From: an uncultured Clostridium sp.
Lineage (GTDB): Bacteria > Bacillota > Clostridia > TANB77 > CAG-508
Length of the DNA stretch: 15,954 bases
Assembly: GCA_900556975.1 (NCBI GenBank)
Contig: USQZ01000041.1
Span: 1-15,954 of the forward strand
Direction: 5' to 3'
How positions within the stretch are numbered: the first letter of the stretch is position 1; each line of letters begins with the position of its first letter. Below the pieces are notes generated by a model, which was not told the origin of the DNA, did no database searches, and was given only the letters and a program-made list of their open reading frames with translations. Positions 13,973 to 15,954 of this stretch are shown piece after piece. A program made the translations under genes and the position numbers.

Positions 13973-15954
13973 TTATTTTACAACTATGTTGAAGATTTTT
14001 CCTTTAACATATATTTTCTTAATTATTGTTTTTCCTTCTGTTAATTTTGATATTGTTTCATTTTCTTCAACAGTTTTTGTTACTGTTTCTTCGTCTGCAT
14101 CTTTTGCAACAACTACTGTTGCTTTTAATTTTCCATTTATCTGTACTGGTATTTCAATTTCATCATCAATTGTTTTTGCTTCGTCATATGTTGGCCAAGG
14201 TGTTTGAGAAATTTCTTTTTCTTCTCCTAACTCACTCCAAATTTCTTCTGTCATATGTGGTGCAAATGGATTTAACAATTGTAAGAATGTTTTATATTCT
14301 GCTTTGTTAATATGTTTTGCCTTTGTAAATTCATTTACCATTGTCATAAACGTACTAACTGATGTATTAAATTTCATTTCTTCAATATCGTTTGATACTT
14401 TCTTTATTGCTTTATGCATCATTGACTCAAATTCTTTTGAGTATTCTGTTCCTTCTGTTAATATGTCTTGTAATCCCCATACTCTATCTAAGAATTTGCT
14501 GCAACCTCTGATGCTTTCCATTGACCATGGCGCTGTTTGATCAAATGGTCCCATAAACATTTCATAAACTCTAAAGCTATCTGCTCCAAATTCTTCTACT
14601 ATATCATCTGGATTTATTACATTTCCTTTAGATTTTGACATCTTTTCGCCATTTCCACCTAATATCATTCCATGTGATGTACGTTTTTGATATGGTTCTT
14701 TAGTTGGAACTGCTCCAATATCATATAAGAATTTATGCCAGAATCTTGAGTATAGTAAGTGCAATGTTGTATGTTCCATTCCACCATTATACCAATCTAC
14801 TGGTGACCAATATTTCAATGCTTCTTTTGAAGCGAATTCTTTATCATTATGTGGATCCATATATCTTAAATAGTACCATGATGAGCCTGCCCATTGTGGC
14901 ATTGTATCTGTTTCTCTTCTTGCATCTTTTCCGCAGTGTGGACATTTTGTTTTTATCCATTCTGTTTGTTTTGCAAGTGGTGATTCTCCATTTTCTCCTG
15001 GTTCATAATCTTCTATTTCAGGTAATTTCAAAGGTAATTCTTCTTCAGGAACTGGTACCCATCCGCAATCTTCACAATATACCATTGGTATTGGTTCTCC
15101 CCAATATCTTTGACGTGAGAATACCCAATCACGTAGTTTGTAATTTACTTTTCTTTCACCTAATTTATTTTCTTCTAAGTATTTTATTGTTGTTTCAATT
15201 GCATCTTTAGTTTTTAGTCCATCTAAGAATCCTGAATTTACAGCTATTCCGTCTTCTTTACTTGTATATGCTTCCTTCATTTCGCATTCTTTTCCTGCTT
15301 CTGTTCCAGCAAACAAGTAATCAAATCTAGCTTCTAACTCTTTTTGAGTTTTTTCATAATTATCTTTTGCATCTGGCATTATTACAGTTTTTATAGGTAA
15401 ATTAAACTTTTTAGCAAATTCAAAATCTCTTGTATCATGTGCTGGAACTGCCATTATTGCTCCTGTTCCATATGTAATTAGTACGTAATCTGAAATCCAA
15501 ATTGGAATTTTTTCTTTACTTAATGGATTAATTGCTTTTATACCTTTAATTTCTACACCTGTTTTTTCTTTATTTAATTCTGCTCTTTCGAAATCTGATT
15601 TTAAAGATGCTTTATATTGATAATCTTTTACTTCATCTAAATTTGTTATTTTGTCTGCATATTTTTCAATAAATGGATGTTCTGGTGAAATTACCATATA
15701 CGTTGCGCCAAACATTGTATCTGGTCTTGTTGTATATATTCTTAAGTAATCTTTTTCTGAAGTTTTATCTTCTGTTATTACTTCAAAGTTTACTTCTGCT
15801 CCTTCACTTCTTCCAATCCAATTTATTTGTTGAGCTTTTATTTTATCTAAGAAATCAACATCTGCTAAGTCGTCTATTAATCTTTGAGCATATTTTGTTA
15901 TTCTTAACATCCATTGTGATTTTTCTTTTTGAACTACTGGACTTCCACATCTTT
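13973..15954 (-). CDS. leuS: Leucyl-tRNA synthetase, 5' end outside window
   Basis: This is the C-terminal four fifths of class I leucyl-tRNA synthetase, which charges tRNA-Leu. The frame stays open through the last 44 bases, where RCGSPVVQKEKSQW precedes the ATG at 15910; the protein therefore continues beyond the window and that ATG is internal. About 659 residues are present, out of about 800-830 expected. Motifs in order are the zinc-proximal RCGSPV, the editing domain with TTRPDTMFGATY and YGTGAIMAVPAHDTRDFEFA, the CEDCGW and CPHCGKD cysteine pairs, QWAGSSWYYLRYMDP, the KMSKS loop (GEKMSKSKGN), the anticodon-binding helices and a small C-terminal domain. The editing Asp (in AHDTRD) and Thr-rich segment are intact, so proofreading should work. 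Composition is normal for the host. Confidence 0.97.
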   Translation of the reverse strand, partial: RCGSPVVQKEKSQWMLRITKYAQRLIDDLADVDFLDKIKAQQINWIGRSEGAEVNFEVITEDKTSEKDYLRIYTTRPDTMFGATYMVISPEHPFIEKYADKITNLDEVKDYQYKASLKSDFERAELNKEKTGVEIKGIKAINPLSKEKIPIWISDYVLITYGTGAIMAVPAHDTRDFEFAKKFNLPIKTVIMPDAKDNYEKTQKELEARFDYLFAGTEAGKECEMKEAYTSKEDGIAVNSGFLDGLKTKDAIETTIKYLEENKLGERKVNYKLRDWVFSRQRYWGEPIPMVYCEDCGWVPVPEEELPLKLPEIEDYEPGENGESPLAKQTEWIKTKCPHCGKDARRETDTMPQWAGSSWYYLRYMDPHNDKEFASKEALKYWSPVDWYNGGMEHTTLHLLYSRFWHKFLYDIGAVPTKEPYQKRTSHGMILGGNGEKMSKSKGNVINPDDIVEEFGADSFRVYEMFMGPFDQTAPWSMESIRGCSKFLDRVWGLQDILTEGTEYSKEFESMMHKAIKKVSNDIEEMKFNTSVSTFMTMVNEFTKAKHINKAEYKTFLQLLNPFAPHMTEEIWSELGEEKEISQTPWPTYDEAKTIDDEIEIPVQINGKLKATVVVAKDADEETVTKTVEENETISKLTEGKTIIKKIYVKGKIFNIVVK

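Noticed and set aside
14704..15210. A 168-codon open frame on the plus strand
   Set aside because: It lies opposite leuS, whose motifs are intact. It has no ribosome-binding site and a Leu-rich nonsense translation.

Overview
The window comes from a low-GC (roughly 30% by eye), spore-forming, Gram-positive anaerobe of the Clostridia, probably an uncultured gut-type lineage. The evidence is AT-rich codon use, strong AGGAG ribosome-binding sites, a clostridial three-gene spoVA operon and a Gram-positive style type IV pilus operon with no secretin gene.

Layout. 1-102: a short GC-richer patch of unknown nature at the window edge. 103-324 (-): a YdbC/PC4-type ssDNA-binding protein with its own promoter. 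394-1303 (-): a ROK-family sugar kinase or regulator whose reading frame is broken near codon 17. 1331-1361: a strong bidirectional terminator. 1362-11097 (-): one long nine-gene type IV pilus operon, read from right to left as pilM-pilN fusion, pilO, a PilP-like gene, major pilin, prepilin peptidase, a large minor pilin with a Pro-Thr linker, pilB, pilT, pilC. 11098-11296: a divergent promoter region. 11297-13196 (+): spoVAC-spoVAD-spoVAE, for dipicolinic acid uptake into the forespore. 13372-13866 (+): a GNAT acetyltransferase with composition unlike its neighbours, its own strong promoter and its own terminator. 13973-15954 (-): leuS (leucyl-tRNA synthetase), whose 5' end runs off the window.

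How the pilus genes fit together. PilB would power extension and PilT retraction through the membrane platform PilC. The PilM-PilN fusion, PilO and the PilP-like protein would form the alignment complex. PilD would process the two prepilins. Hairpins sit on both sides of the pilA cistron and could raise pilin mRNA relative to its neighbours. Several parts are unusual: PilM and PilN are one polypeptide; the prepilin peptidase lacks a recognisable GxGD aspartate; neither pilin has the usual Glu at mature position 5; and the PilO and PilP-like proteins carry Thr/Asn/Ser-rich disordered tails.

No CRISPR array, insertion sequence, rRNA or tRNA gene was found. The best candidates for something new are the divergent pilus machine and the acquired GNAT cassette.
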